From Mammaliicoccus sciuri (GTDB taxonomy: Bacteria > Bacillota > Bacilli > Staphylococcales > Staphylococcaceae), in the NCBI RefSeq assembly GCF_002901825.1, contig NZ_PPQD01000030.1:2341-66340 (forward strand): 64,000 nucleotides of DNA. The letters run 5' to 3'. The notes beneath the pieces were generated by a model. That model was not told where the DNA came from. It did not search any database and saw nothing but the letters and a program-made list of their open reading frames with translations. This document shows positions 1 through 9,206 of the stretch, piece by piece (positions within the stretch are counted from its first letter, which is position 1; the number at the start of each line of letters is the position of its first letter). The translations under genes were made by a program, and so were the position numbers.

Positions 1-1389
1 GACATGGACTCAGATTCTAACAATGATTCTGGTTCTAACACTGACAGCAGTTCTGATAGTAACTCTACTTCAGATAACAACAGTACATCTGACTCAGACT
101 CTAATTCAGTTTCTGATTCAAACAGTACTTCTGATAGTGACAGTAACTCAAGCTCAACTTCAGATGGTAACACTGATAGTAGTTCCGACTCTAACAGTAC
201 TTCAAATTCTAGCTCTGATTCTGATTCAGACAAAGATACTGATGGAGATGGAATCCCAGATAAAGATGACAACGACATCGATGGTGATGGTGTAAGCAAT
301 AAAGATGAAGAATTAATTGGTACTGACCCAACTAAAGCTGATACTGATGGTAATGGAATTCCTGATGGTGACGAAGACTTTGACAAAGATGGTATTTCTA
401 ATAAAGATGAATCTGATCCTAAGTCAAATACACCAACAGATAAAGACGGTGACGGTAAACCTGATATTACTACACCTAGTCAAGCTGCATCAAATGATCC
501 TGCGTATGGTAAAGATTCAACTCCAGTTAAACCTGGTACTGAGGCTAAAATACCTCAATCTGGTGATAAAGAATTACCACCTGGTACGAAGTTCGATGTT
601 CCTGCAGACAAAGTTCCAAGTGGTTGGACTGTAACTGTAGATCCTAATACTGGTGATTTAACAATCGTTCCACCGAAGGATGTAACACCTGGTACTCAAG
701 TTGATATTCCAGTAACTGTTACTTACCCTGATGGTTCTACTGAAGTTACTTCAGCTAAAGTTGTTGTTGAAAAACCTGCTGACAAACCTGCTGGTAAGAC
801 TCAAGCTGACGACAATTCACCTGGATATGGTTCTAAGAATCAAGGTCCTACAACAGTTAAACCTGGTACATCTACTCATATCCCACAATCTGGTGATAAA
901 GAGTTACCACCTGGTACGAAGTTTGAAGTACCTTCAGACAAAGTTCCAAGTGGTTGGACTGTAATTGTAGATCCTAATACTGGTGACATCACAGTAATTC
1001 CACCTAAGGATGTAACACCTGGTACAAAAGTTGATATCCCAGTAACTGTTACTTACCCTGATGGTTCTAAACAAACTGTAACTGTTGGTGTAGTAGTTGA
1101 AAAAGCTTCTGATAGCACAGATGCTGGTTCTAACAATATGTATGGTATGGATAGCAAAGCTACTGATCATCATGCTGGACATATGGCACAAACTGAACAA
1201 CAACAAAACACTAACGGTACAGAAAGTTCTAAAGCTAACATGATGAATAAAGGAAACAATACTCAAGCAAATGTATTACCAGACACTGGTGAAACACCTG
1301 CTGAAAATGCTACTTTATTCGGAAGCTTATTCGCAGGACTTGGCTCATTATTCTTATTTGGTCGTCGTAAAAAAGAAGAAGAACAATAA
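1..1389 (+). CDS. SD-repeat, LPXTG-anchored surface protein (C-terminal part; start lies before the window)
   Basis: The reading frame is open to the first base, so the N-terminal ligand-binding part is missing. Visible in order: an Asp/Ser-rich stalk (about residues 1-75); acidic calcium-binding TSP3-like repeats with DxDGDGIPD-type loops (about 76-155); two roughly 100-aa near-identical Rib/alpha-like repeats, each with PPGTKF, VPSGWTV and VTYPDGS (about 160-260 and 270-370); a Met/His-rich linker (MYGM, DHHAGHM, NMM); then LPDTG, a hydrophobic segment and the RRKKEEE tail. This is a sortase A substrate exported and linked to peptidoglycan. SD stalks in staphylococci are typically glycosylated adhesin stalks. 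The specific ligand cannot be judged from this part. Confidence 0.92.
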   Translation, partial: DMDSDSNNDSGSNTDSSSDSNSTSDNNSTSDSDSNSVSDSNSTSDSDSNSSSTSDGNTDSSSDSNSTSNSSSDSDSDKDTDGDGIPDKDDNDIDGDGVSNKDEELIGTDPTKADTDGNGIPDGDEDFDKDGISNKDESDPKSNTPTDKDGDGKPDITTPSQAASNDPAYGKDSTPVKPGTEAKIPQSGDKELPPGTKFDVPADKVPSGWTVTVDPNTGDLTIVPPKDVTPGTQVDIPVTVTYPDGSTEVTSAKVVVEKPADKPAGKTQADDNSPGYGSKNQGPTTVKPGTSTHIPQSGDKELPPGTKFEVPSDKVPSGWTVIVDPNTGDITVIPPKDVTPGTKVDIPVTVTYPDGSKQTVTVGVVVEKASDSTDAGSNNMYGMDSKATDHHAGHMAQTEQQQNTNGTESSKANMMNKGNNTQANVLPDTGETPAENATLFGSLFAGLGSLFLFGRRKKEEEQ

Positions 1390-1404
1390 AATATAATGAG
1401 TAAT

Positions 1405-1446
1405 GAGGGTCTGGAACTTTAATGTTCCAGACTCTTCATTTTTAAT
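1405..1446 (+). terminator. Rho-independent terminator after the surface protein
   Basis: An 11-bp stem (GGTCTGGAAC and GTTCCAGACT arms) around a short TTTAAT loop is followed by a T-rich run. It lies 16 bp after the stop codon. Confidence 0.85.
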
Positions 1447-1546
1447 TTTAATTAAATGATCATTTTTATATTTGTCTATACATATTTGAATACAGATTGA
1501 AAAAAGATTTATATACATATATTGAAGTTGAAAGGAATGAAAGCAC

Positions 1547-3145
1547 GTGAATATTAAAGAGCAAATCAAGCGTATAATAAATGATCATTCAGATTATGAA
1601 AGATTATTTATAAGTATTGGCTATCCTAAAGTTAAAGCCGTTGTTAAAAGCTTTAAATTATCGAACAAGAACCAAATGATTAAATTTATAGAAACATATC
1701 GTAAGAAGAGTGGTAAAGCAGCTAAATGGATTAAAATTGATATTGTGACATCTGTTGAAGACATTCCATTTGATGAATTAAAAGAAGATTTGATCCATAC
1801 AACTAGAAATCATGTTGAGTATGGTTTTACATTAGATTACAACTGGAACCTTGCATTTTTACCAGAAGAAATAAATAGCAATGCTTTTATTAGACCTACA
1901 AATGAGAAAGGGATATTCATACTTTCTGAGAAAAATATCAATCATTATTTAAGAAAGTATAAGAAGAATTACAATTTATATTTACACAAAGATTATGCAG
2001 GCAAAGTAGTTCAGAAATTCTATACAAAGAGTTTCTATATCGAAGATGAACAGGTTATAAATTTAGAACAAGAAGGCTATAAGAAAGGGTTAAGACCAGT
2101 AGATAATCTTCCAGTTGAAATTGATCGTATGATTCAAACGAATACAGATTATTTGATGAATCTTATACAAGATAATGGTAAGTATCATTATGGCTATTTT
2201 CCACACTTTGATATCAATATCAACGCTTATAACAACCTATGTCATAGTTCAACAACATATGCGTTTATTAAATCATTATCTTATTTGAAGAAGAATGTGA
2301 GTATTGCTAAGAAACCAATAGATTACATTATTAAACATTATTTATATAAACACGAAGGTGCAACATATGTATTTGATGATACAAACTATATAAATGAAAT
2401 TAAATTAGGTCAAAATGCTGCATTTATACTAGCTGTATGTGGTTATATACAATACGGTCGTTCGAATAAGAAGTATTTAAAAGCAGCTCAAAATGTTGCG
2501 AAAGGCTTAGTAAACATGATTGATGAGAATGGGGAAACAACCCATGTGTTAAACTATCCAGATTTAACAGTTAAAGATTCATTTAGAGTGATTTATTACG
2601 AAGGTCAAGCAGCACTAGCGTTATTAAAATTATATCAACTTGATCAAAAGGAAGAATGGTTAAATGTAGCAAAATTACTTTATGAAAAATTTATTCGAAA
2701 ATCATATTGGAAACACCATGACTATTGGTTAAGTTATAGTACAGAAGTATTGATTCAAGTAGAACCAGAAGAAAAATATTATCAATTTGCTTTTCAAAAT
2801 TTAGGAGAACATTTGAATAACGTACAACAACGTCAATCTACAGATCCATTATTACTAGGCATGTTAATGGCTACATATAATATAGTAGAAAGTGCGAAAC
2901 AACGTGACAAAACTGACTTGGTTGAACAATTTATAGACGTTGATCTATTGATAGATACGATTCACAGAAGAGCAGATTATATGAGAACAGGTTATTTTTA
3001 TCCTGAAGTTGCAATGTATTTCCAAAATCCAGAGCGCATATTAGAAGCATTCTATATTAAACATGAAGGTTATCGTGTCGAAATAGATGATATCGAACAT
3101 TACTTAACAAGTTATGTAGAGTATTTAAAAGTATTCAATCAATAA
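1547..3145 (+). CDS. Conserved protein of unknown function, C-terminal half resembling an alpha/alpha-toroid (six-hairpin glycosidase-like) fold
   Basis: GTG start with GAAAGGA about 10 bases upstream; 532 aa. I do not recognise the family by name. There is no signal peptide or membrane segment, so it is probably cytosolic. From about residue 190 on, the sequence is rich in paired helices of the kind YYEGQAALALLKLYQL and WLNVAKLLYEKFI, with scattered aromatic and acidic residues, as in (alpha/alpha)6 barrels of sugar-active enzymes. It follows an SD-repeat surface protein gene, and staphylococcal SD proteins are often followed by glycan-modifying genes, so a role in surface-glycan handling is possible. 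That role is inference only. Confidence 0.75.
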   Translation: MNIKEQIKRIINDHSDYERLFISIGYPKVKAVVKSFKLSNKNQMIKFIETYRKKSGKAAKWIKIDIVTSVEDIPFDELKEDLIHTTRNHVEYGFTLDYNWNLAFLPEEINSNAFIRPTNEKGIFILSEKNINHYLRKYKKNYNLYLHKDYAGKVVQKFYTKSFYIEDEQVINLEQEGYKKGLRPVDNLPVEIDRMIQTNTDYLMNLIQDNGKYHYGYFPHFDININAYNNLCHSSTTYAFIKSLSYLKKNVSIAKKPIDYIIKHYLYKHEGATYVFDDTNYINEIKLGQNAAFILAVCGYIQYGRSNKKYLKAAQNVAKGLVNMIDENGETTHVLNYPDLTVKDSFRVIYYEGQAALALLKLYQLDQKEEWLNVAKLLYEKFIRKSYWKHHDYWLSYSTEVLIQVEPEEKYYQFAFQNLGEHLNNVQQRQSTDPLLLGMLMATYNIVESAKQRDKTDLVEQFIDVDLLIDTIHRRADYMRTGYFYPEVAMYFQNPERILEAFYIKHEGYRVEIDDIEHYLTSYVEYLKVFNQ

Positions 3146-3146
3146 G

Positions 3147-3189
3147 AAAATCCTACCTTTTCCATTGTAATGGAGTAGGTAGGATTTTT
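3147..3189. terminator. Bidirectional terminator between convergent genes
   Basis: Perfect 11-bp arms (AAAATCCTACC and GGTAGGATTTT) lie between the convergent 532-aa gene and the minus-strand transporter gene. Each strand has A/T runs placed to serve as a terminator. Confidence 0.85.
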
Positions 3190-3206
3190 ATTGGATTTGT
3201 ATGAAA

Positions 3207-3896
3207 TTATTCGCTAATCTTACCATTTCTATACATTGATTTAGCAATGTAACCAAATGGTACGTTAGATAATGTTGTGAGCAGTTTTAAGAAGTATGTC
3301 GTAAAGAATATTTCAAATACAACATTGTTCGGTAAGTTACCATAAAACGCAATCAATACAAAAATTGCTGTATCTACAATTGAACTTACAACTGTACTTC
3401 CATAAGCTCTTATATAGAAGGTTCTATCTGATGAGAATTTCTTCTTAATTAATGTGAATAGTAATACATCTAAATGTTGACCAATGATATATGCAATGAT
3501 GGATCCAAGTGCAATTCTTGGTACAATATTAAAGATTGTTTCAAGCGCTTCTTGAGAGATATCTTCCTGTGCAGGAATAAACGCTAAAGAGCACTGTAAT
3601 AATATAACCATGACGATTACTGAAGAAAATCCAAGCCAAACTGCTTTTCGTGCTTGTTTTCTACCATAGATATCGTTTAATATATCTGTTGCAAGATAAA
3701 TTGATGCGAACATAACATTTCCAAGTGTTGCACTAACTGAAAAGAGTTCTACTGTTTTAATAACCTGTATATTTGCTATAATAGTACCTATAGCAACCCA
3801 AACAAACAGACCAGTCTTCCCAAAAATTCTGTATAGAACGAGCATCAATATAAATGTAACGAAGAAAGTTCCAATACCTATTAATTCATTATACAT
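3207..3896 (-). CDS. Queuosine precursor transporter, YhhQ/VUT (DUF165) family
   Basis: A 229-aa polytopic membrane protein with about six hydrophobic segments and family-typical residues such as ATDILNDIYGRKQARKAVWLGF. YhhQ-family proteins import queuine-pathway precursors (preQ0/preQ1) for tRNA queuosine modification. The start ATG is preceded by GGAGG eight bases upstream. The leader has the architecture of a preQ1-I riboswitch whose pseudoknot would cover this ribosome binding site, which independently supports the substrate assignment. The gene is monocistronic, convergent with the upstream gene and divergent from the downstream one. Confidence 0.9.
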   Translation of the reverse strand: MYNELIGIGTFFVTFILMLVLYRIFGKTGLFVWVAIGTIIANIQVIKTVELFSVSATLGNVMFASIYLATDILNDIYGRKQARKAVWLGFSSVIVMVILLQCSLAFIPAQEDISQEALETIFNIVPRIALGSIIAYIIGQHLDVLLFTLIKKKFSSDRTFYIRAYGSTVVSSIVDTAIFVLIAFYGNLPNNVVFEIFFTTYFLKLLTTLSNVPFGYIAKSMYRNGKISE

Positions 3897-3905
3897 AACT
3901 TTGTT

Positions 3906-3946
3906 CCTCCTAAATTTTGATATAGCGGGTGTTTAGAAACCGCGAT
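3906..3946 (-). promoter_or_regulatory. preQ1-I-type riboswitch (translational)
   Basis: On the minus strand the leader reads GCGG-TTTCTAAACAC-CCGC, an A-rich segment, then TTTAGGAGG. GCGG/CCGC forms P1. CTAAA in the loop can pair with TTTAG just before and overlapping the Shine-Dalgarno, giving the H-type pseudoknot of preQ1-I aptamers. The loop resembles the known consensus (GAGG-TTCTAG-CTACACC-CTC). Because P2 abuts GGAGG, ligand binding should block translation initiation of the YhhQ-type gene. Confidence 0.8.
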
Positions 3947-4047
3947 AATCGAACTTATCTATTATACGGCTCAAAGTTATAAAAATCAATAAGCTTTATC
4001 GTAAACAATTTGTATGATGAATGTTATAATAACGGTCTAGTAAGGGA

Positions 4048-4242
4048 GTGACACTCATTTTAGCACAAGAAGAGAAACAAGCAATTAAACAAATAGACCA
4101 ATTGATGGAAACATACTGTAAAGGGTGTTTATTAAAGACGCACTATAGGGAAACAAAAGGTAAACATCAAGCCCATCAGTATTGTATATCGGAATGTTCT
4201 ATCGGTATACGCATTAAACAATTAGGTAACAAGTTGCAATAA
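4048..4242 (+). CDS. Small zinc-finger-domain protein
   Basis: A short basic protein (up to 64 aa) with cysteines in YCKGC and YCISEC plus nearby histidines (HYRE, HQAHQYC), consistent with a zinc-binding small protein seen in Bacilli. It ends 10 bases before cvfC and is probably co-transcribed with it. The start is uncertain. The GTG at 4048 overlaps the Shine-Dalgarno AAGGGAG (4042-4048), so it is too close. ATT at 4057 sits at ideal spacing and would give a 61-aa product beginning at ILAQEEKQ. No function is proposed beyond zinc binding. Confidence 0.75.
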   Translation: MTLILAQEEKQAIKQIDQLMETYCKGCLLKTHYRETKGKHQAHQYCISECSIGIRIKQLGNKLQ

Positions 4243-4252
4243 GGAGGATATT

Positions 4253-5377
4253 ATGGAAATTGTTAGAGTTGAACCGACACCAAGCCCAAATACGATGAAA
4301 ATCGTTTTATCATTTAAGAAAGAAGATAGGTCTTCAAATACTTATACTGAAGTGAATGATCATAATCCAGAATTCATTAACCGTATTCTTCAATTAGATG
4401 GTATTAAATCTGTATTCCATGTTATGGACTTTATCGCTGTAGATAAACGTCCAAAAGAAAACTGGGATACTTTACTTAAAGATGTTACATCAGCCATCTC
4501 AGGTTCAGATCAAGAAGGGGACTTTGCTGAAAATCAAGTAAATGAACATTTCGGTGAAGTAAAAGCTGAAGTCTTAAAGTTTAAAGGTATACCTTATCAA
4601 ATTAAATTAACAACTCAAGAAGAAGAAAAACGTAAACAACTTCCTGAAATTTATATTGATAGTATGCTAAAAGCAACGAAAGACTCAGATAACGTTGTCT
4701 TTTTAAGAAAATGGGAAGATTTAGGTGTACGTTACGGCGAAGTAGAGGAAGTATTAGCAACCGTTCAAGAAGAAATATTAGCTTTGTACCCTAAAGAGAA
4801 ATTAGAGGCTTTAGTTGAAGAAGCTTTAACAAGTGACATTACCATTCCTGAAAAGCAATTTGTACATGTTGATAAAGAAACGTTTGAACAAGAAGAGGAT
4901 TGGAAAGTAAAATTAAGAATGTTAAATGACTTTCCAACACCAACAGAAGACGATTATCCATTATTAGATGTCGCGTTAAATGATGAAAAGCCTCAAGTAC
5001 GTAGAATGGCAATCGTGCTATTAGGTATGATTGAATCAAAAGAAACATTACCTTATTTATATAAAGGTATGAAAGATAAAGTTGTTTCTGTTAGAAGAAC
5101 AGCTGGTGACTGTCTAAGTGATTTAGGTTTTAAAGAAGCGTTACCAGTAATGATAGAAGCATTAGAAGACCCTCAGAAAATTGTAAGATGGCGTGCAGCT
5201 ATGTTTATATTTGATGAAGGTGATGAAACTGCATTAGAAGCATTGAAAAAAAGACAAGACGATCCAGCATTCGATGTTAAATTGCAAGTACAAATGGCAA
5301 TTGAAAGAATCGAAAATGGTGAAGAAGCATTAGGTTCTGTTTGGAAACAAATGGCTAATAGAAAGAAAGAGGGATAA
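4253..5377 (+). CDS. cvfC: Conserved virulence factor C (Nfu-N domain plus HEAT-like repeats)
   Basis: 374 aa, the length I recall for staphylococcal CvfC. Residues 1-85 resemble the Nfu/NifU N-terminal domain ([13 protein letters not shown], then [14 protein letters not shown]). Residues about 235-360 form HEAT-like helical repeats ([55 protein letters not shown]). The biochemical role is not established. cvfC mutants of S. aureus were reported as attenuated, and the Nfu-N domain hints at a link to iron-sulfur or redox protein handling. It is preceded by AAGGAGG and lies 3 bases from brxA, so the two are likely co-expressed. Confidence 0.9.
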   Translation: MEIVRVEPTPSPNTMKIVLSFKKEDRSSNTYTEVNDHNPEFINRILQLDGIKSVFHVMDFIAVDKRPKENWDTLLKDVTSAISGSDQEGDFAENQVNEHFGEVKAEVLKFKGIPYQIKLTTQEEEKRKQLPEIYIDSMLKATKDSDNVVFLRKWEDLGVRYGEVEEVLATVQEEILALYPKEKLEALVEEALTSDITIPEKQFVHVDKETFEQEEDWKVKLRMLNDFPTPTEDDYPLLDVALNDEKPQVRRMAIVLLGMIESKETLPYLYKGMKDKVVSVRRTAGDCLSDLGFKEALPVMIEALEDPQKIVRWRAAMFIFDEGDETALEALKKRQDDPAFDVKLQVQMAIERIENGEEALGSVWKQMANRKKEG

Positions 5378-5380
5378 AAT

Positions 5381-5818
5381 ATGAATGCATATGAACAATA
5401 CATGAAAGAACTCGCTCAACCAATGAGAAGTGAATTAACTGGACAAGGCTTTGAAAGTTTAGAATCAGCAGAGTCAGTTAAAGAATATATGGAGAACGCA
5501 CAACCGAATGAAACAACATTTATCGTCGTAAACTCTGTATGTGGATGTGCAGCTGGTTTAGCACGTCCTGCAGCTGTTACAGTATCCCAACAAAATGATA
5601 AAAAACCTTCTAGAATTGCTACAGTATTTGCTGGACAAGATAAAGAAGCAACTGAAACAATGAGAGAATATATCGCACAAGTACCATCAAGTCCATCTAT
5701 GGCATTATTTAAAGGTAATGAGCTTAAATACTTCATGCCACGTGAACATATTGAAGGAAGAGATATTCAAGAAATCTGTTTGGATATTAAAGACGCTTTT
5801 GATGAATACTGTGACTAA
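5381..5818 (+). CDS. brxA: Bacilliredoxin (BrxA/BrxB, YphP/YqiW family)
   Basis: 145 aa with the diagnostic CGC motif in [14 protein letters not shown] at about residues 53-55. Family members remove bacillithiol from S-bacillithiolated proteins, acting with BSH and a BSH-disulfide reductase. The neighbours cvfC, a YpiP-like methyltransferase, thyA and dfrA match the arrangement I recall for the YphP (BrxA) paralogue rather than YqiW (BrxB). It follows cvfC by 3 bases, and its 3' end overlaps the next gene's likely ATG, so translation is probably coupled. Confidence 0.92.
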   Translation: MNAYEQYMKELAQPMRSELTGQGFESLESAESVKEYMENAQPNETTFIVVNSVCGCAAGLARPAAVTVSQQNDKKPSRIATVFAGQDKEATETMREYIAQVPSSPSMALFKGNELKYFMPREHIEGRDIQEICLDIKDAFDEYCD

Positions 5819-6602
5819 TATTCGTATCACAACTGCCGTTAGAACAAATGCATCTCTCTACAAACAAGTAGAAGATGCATTTTCTGTGTTATCTCAATTA
5901 GAATCCATACAGAATGTTCAAATCATAAAGCGAAGAAAATTAACGATTAATCAATTGTTTCAACGAGATACGACACCATTAATTGTATTTGAAAGTAGTG
6001 GACCTAAACTATATTTCACGCCAGATACACCAATATATTTTCATTTAGATACTGTCAAAGTTAAATTGCATATGATGAAACAACATAAGATGCCCGTACT
6101 AATTGAAATGTTAGATGAAATAACAACAGACTTTAAAACATTTAATTTCATAGATGGCACAATGGGATTTGGGCGAGATACTTATTTAATATTAAAGCAT
6201 TATCAACAAGCAAATGTATATGCAATAGAACAAAATCCACTTATCCATTATGTTATTTCTGAAGGCATGAAACGCTATTTAACAGAAGATGAATTAAGAC
6301 GAATCCATTATATAAATGATGATTATCACAATTGGATCAAACAACATCCCGAATTGATCGACATCTTATATTTAGATCATATGTTTGAACAGACACTTGA
6401 TGAAGACGATAGAATGGGGGAACTTTCACGCAATATTGAAATACCTTCAGAAATCAAAAGTGTATCTCACTTCAAATATTTAATCGTAAAAGCACATTAT
6501 AAAAGCGAGATTTTTAAACAGTTTAATACGATACAATGTATTAGGAAAAGTACTAAAACACATTATGGACTGAAAATAAATCAAGATTATAAATATGAGT
6601 GA
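5802..6602 (+). CDS. Class I SAM-dependent methyltransferase, YpiP-like (RsmJ-type)
   Basis: Frame-compatible ATG at 5802 overlaps the end of brxA; an upstream open frame starting at 5718 lies fully inside brxA and is unlikely to be used. The product is about 266 aa. The SAM-binding glycine-rich loop is [16 protein letters not shown], followed by an acidic strand end (YAIEQNP) and [10 protein letters not shown]. Position next to a YphP-type gene and thyA parallels the ypiP locus of Bacillus. The likely substrate is RNA by analogy with RsmJ, but this is not shown. The weak own ribosome binding site suggests translational coupling to brxA. Confidence 0.8.
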   Translation: MNTVTNIRITTAVRTNASLYKQVEDAFSVLSQLESIQNVQIIKRRKLTINQLFQRDTTPLIVFESSGPKLYFTPDTPIYFHLDTVKVKLHMMKQHKMPVLIEMLDEITTDFKTFNFIDGTMGFGRDTYLILKHYQQANVYAIEQNPLIHYVISEGMKRYLTEDELRRIHYINDDYHNWIKQHPELIDILYLDHMFEQTLDEDDRMGELSRNIEIPSEIKSVSHFKYLIVKAHYKSEIFKQFNTIQCIRKSTKTHYGLKINQDYKYE

Positions 6603-6620
6603 TGGTGGAGAATAATATAA

Positions 6621-6690
6621 GAAAGTCTTCGTGCGCTATGGCCTGTTTTAGTGCCTAGTCGCACGATATCTTTGAGTCTTCGTGCGCTTA
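6621..6690. repeat. Short intergenic inverted and direct repeat
   Basis: AGTCTTCGTGCGCT occurs twice (about 6625 and 6674), and TCGTGCG (6629-6635) is complementary to CGCACGA (6660-6666), so the segment can fold as a hairpin. Function unknown. Confidence 0.6.
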
Positions 6691-6730
6691 CATTCTTAAT
6701 TTAAACATCACTTAATTCTATACCATTATA

Positions 6731-6770
6731 TACAAAAACTGGGACAATCTCTTGTCCCAGTTTTTGTATA
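6731..6770. terminator. Strong terminator hairpin
   Basis: Perfect 15-bp arms TACAAAAACTGGGAC and GTCCCAGTTTTTGTA surround an 8-base loop. It can terminate the cvfC-brxA-ypiP transcript on the plus strand and the small minus-strand peptide gene on the other. Confidence 0.85.
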
Positions 6771-6786
6771 TTACCCCTTATTTATA

Positions 6787-6861
6787 CTATTCTGTAATGC
6801 ACATACTGATCATATAGCATAATAATAAGAAAAAGCCTAAAGTAGCAAAAATTTCATTCAT
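6787..6861 (-). CDS. Predicted 24-aa hydrophobic membrane peptide
   Basis: The minus strand has AAGGAGG eight bases before an ATG, followed by 24 codons and TAG. The peptide starts MNEIFATLGFFLLL and ends CITE, with a single hydrophobic core of about 18 residues, enough for one membrane helix. A bidirectional hairpin terminator lies 17 bases past the stop, and TATAAT-like sequence is present upstream around 6910. The perfect ribosome binding site and the terminator argue for a real gene. I do not recognise a family. Confidence 0.6.
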   Translation of the reverse strand: MNEIFATLGFFLLLCYMISMCITE

Positions 6862-7009
6862 TGAAATAGCCTCCTTCGTTTTGTTAGCACTTTGTTCATT
6901 TATAACCATTATACCTAATAATCTGGAAATTTTCTATATTATATCAGTAGTAAATTATCGCTAATTTCGTTAATATAGTAACAGGAGAATATTAAAAAGA
7001 GGTGCTCAA

Positions 7010-7963
7010 ATGAATAACTTTGATAAAGCGTATCACGATTTATGTAAAAGGGTATTAGAAGAAGGCGAGAATAAGGACGATAGAACGGGTACGGGTACGA
7101 TTTCTATATTTGGTCACCAAATGAGATTTGATTTATCTGAAGGTTTTCCGTTATTAACAACTAAAAAGGTTTCTTTTAAATTAATTGCAACAGAGCTTTT
7201 ATGGTTTATTAAAGGCGATACAAATATAAGGTATTTATTACAATATAAGAATAACATATGGAACGAATGGGCTTTTAAAAAATGGATTGAAAGTAATGAC
7301 TATGATGGTCCTGATATGACAGACTTTGGTCGTCGCTCTTTAGTAGATGATGAATTTAACGAACAATATAAAGCACAACTTGCGATATTCAAAGATAAGA
7401 TTCTGAATGACGATGATTTTATGATAAAATACGGTGACTTAGGCAATGTTTATGGTAAACAATGGAGAGATTGGAAGGATCAAGATGGTAAACGATTTGA
7501 CCAACTTAAGACTTTAATTGAAAATATTAAACAAAATCCTAATTCAAGACGCCATATTATTTCTGCTTGGAATCCAACTGAAATAGATACAATGGCATTA
7601 CCACCATGTCATACATTATTCCAATTTTATGTAAAAGACGGAAAATTAAGCTGTCAATTATATCAACGAAGTGCAGATATTTTCTTAGGTGTACCTTTTA
7701 ATATTGCGAGTTATAGCTTATTAACACATTTAATTGCTAAAGAATGTGGATTAGAAGTAGGCGAGTTTGTCCATACGTTTGGAGACGCGCATATTTATAA
7801 AAACCATATAGACGCAATCAATGAACAACTTTCAAGAGATTCTTACGATGCACCTAAACTTAAGATCAACACTGATAAATCATTGTTTGATATTGAATAC
7901 GAAGATTTAGAAATTGACGGTTATGAATCACATCCAAGTATTAAAGCACCTATTGCAGTTTAA
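7010..7963 (+). CDS. thyA: Thymidylate synthase
   Basis: 317 aa, full length. It makes dTMP from dUMP using methylene-tetrahydrofolate. The catalytic cysteine is in [12 protein letters not shown] (C200). The dUMP/folate-binding segments RTGTGT near the N-terminus, [11 protein letters not shown] and [21 protein letters not shown] are intact. RBS AAAGAGG lies upstream. dfrA follows after 15 bases, so the enzyme that consumes tetrahydrofolate and the one that regenerates it are co-transcribed. Confidence 0.98.
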   Translation: MNNFDKAYHDLCKRVLEEGENKDDRTGTGTISIFGHQMRFDLSEGFPLLTTKKVSFKLIATELLWFIKGDTNIRYLLQYKNNIWNEWAFKKWIESNDYDGPDMTDFGRRSLVDDEFNEQYKAQLAIFKDKILNDDDFMIKYGDLGNVYGKQWRDWKDQDGKRFDQLKTLIENIKQNPNSRRHIISAWNPTEIDTMALPPCHTLFQFYVKDGKLSCQLYQRSADIFLGVPFNIASYSLLTHLIAKECGLEVGEFVHTFGDAHIYKNHIDAINEQLSRDSYDAPKLKINTDKSLFDIEYEDLEIDGYESHPSIKAPIAV

Positions 7964-7978
7964 AAAGGAGTAATATAA

Positions 7979-8455
<477 letters not shown>

Positions 8456-8456
8456 T

Positions 8457-9206
8457 ATGTTAAGAACGACGAAAACACTCGGTTATATTGTAGGTTATGC
8501 TGCACTTGTATCTTCACAATTAAATAAAGTTAAGCATAAGAAGACATTGATAAATGATATCCGTAAACAAGATGAAATGATCTTTTTATATGCGAAAAGA
8601 TGGGCTTCACGTATTCTAGATTCAGCTGGTGTTACGTCACACTTGTCTGGCAATACAGAACCATTTGATGAGCCTGTATTATACATTTCAAATCATGAAG
8701 GTAATTTTGATATTCCTGTATTAATTAATCATTTACCGCAACCATTTGGTTTTATTTCAAAGACAGAAGTTCAAAAAATTCCGTTTTTAAGTCCATGGAT
8801 GGAAGAAATGAATTGTATATATTTAGATCGTTCAAATAGACGCGCAAGTTTACAAATGATAAAAGATGGTATTAATAAATTAAAAGAACAACATTCTTTA
8901 TTAATTTTTCCTGAAGGTAGTAGAAGTAAAGGTGGAGAAATGCAAGAATTTAAAGCAGGTTCTTTTAAATTAGCTAAATCAGCTAAAGTTAAAATTGTAC
9001 CTGTTGCGATTTATGGGACATCTAACATTATGGAAGCTCAAGATTCTAAAAAAATGGTCCCTGGTGATGTTTATGTACACATTCTAGACCCAATTGAGCC
9101 TTCTATTTTTGAAGATAAGACCATGCAAGAAGTAAGCCAATTTGTACAAGGAAAAATTAGTAATACTGTTCAATCATTAAAGGAGAATCATTATGTCAAA
9201 AATTAA
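8457..9206 (+). CDS. plsC: PlsC-family 1-acylglycerol-3-phosphate acyltransferase
   Basis: Start chosen at ATG 8457, one base after the dfrA stop; a longer frame reading back into dfrA is discarded. 249 aa. The acyltransferase motifs are NHEGNFD (NHxxxxD catalytic), then IYLDRSNRRA and FPEGSRSKGG, and a later motif VPVAIYG. The N-terminal hydrophobic stretch suggests membrane association. The expected reaction is acylation of lysophosphatidate in phospholipid synthesis. The following DegV/FakB-like fatty-acid-binding protein gene overlaps it by 14 bases, a sensible lipid-metabolism pairing. Confidence 0.9.
   Translation: MLRTTKTLGYIVGYAALVSSQLNKVKHKKTLINDIRKQDEMIFLYAKRWASRILDSAGVTSHLSGNTEPFDEPVLYISNHEGNFDIPVLINHLPQPFGFISKTEVQKIPFLSPWMEEMNCIYLDRSNRRASLQMIKDGINKLKEQHSLLIFPEGSRSKGGEMQEFKAGSFKLAKSAKVKIVPVAIYGTSNIMEAQDSKKMVPGDVYVHILDPIEPSIFEDKTMQEVSQFVQGKISNTVQSLKENHYVKN

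Noticed and set aside
9-640. Alternative-frame ORFs inside the SD and TSP3 region
   Set aside because: They are frame shadows of the repetitive coding sequence with hydrophobic low-complexity translations.
934-1266. Minus-strand ORF opposite the surface protein
   Set aside because: No Shine-Dalgarno and composition is just the complement of the coding repeats.
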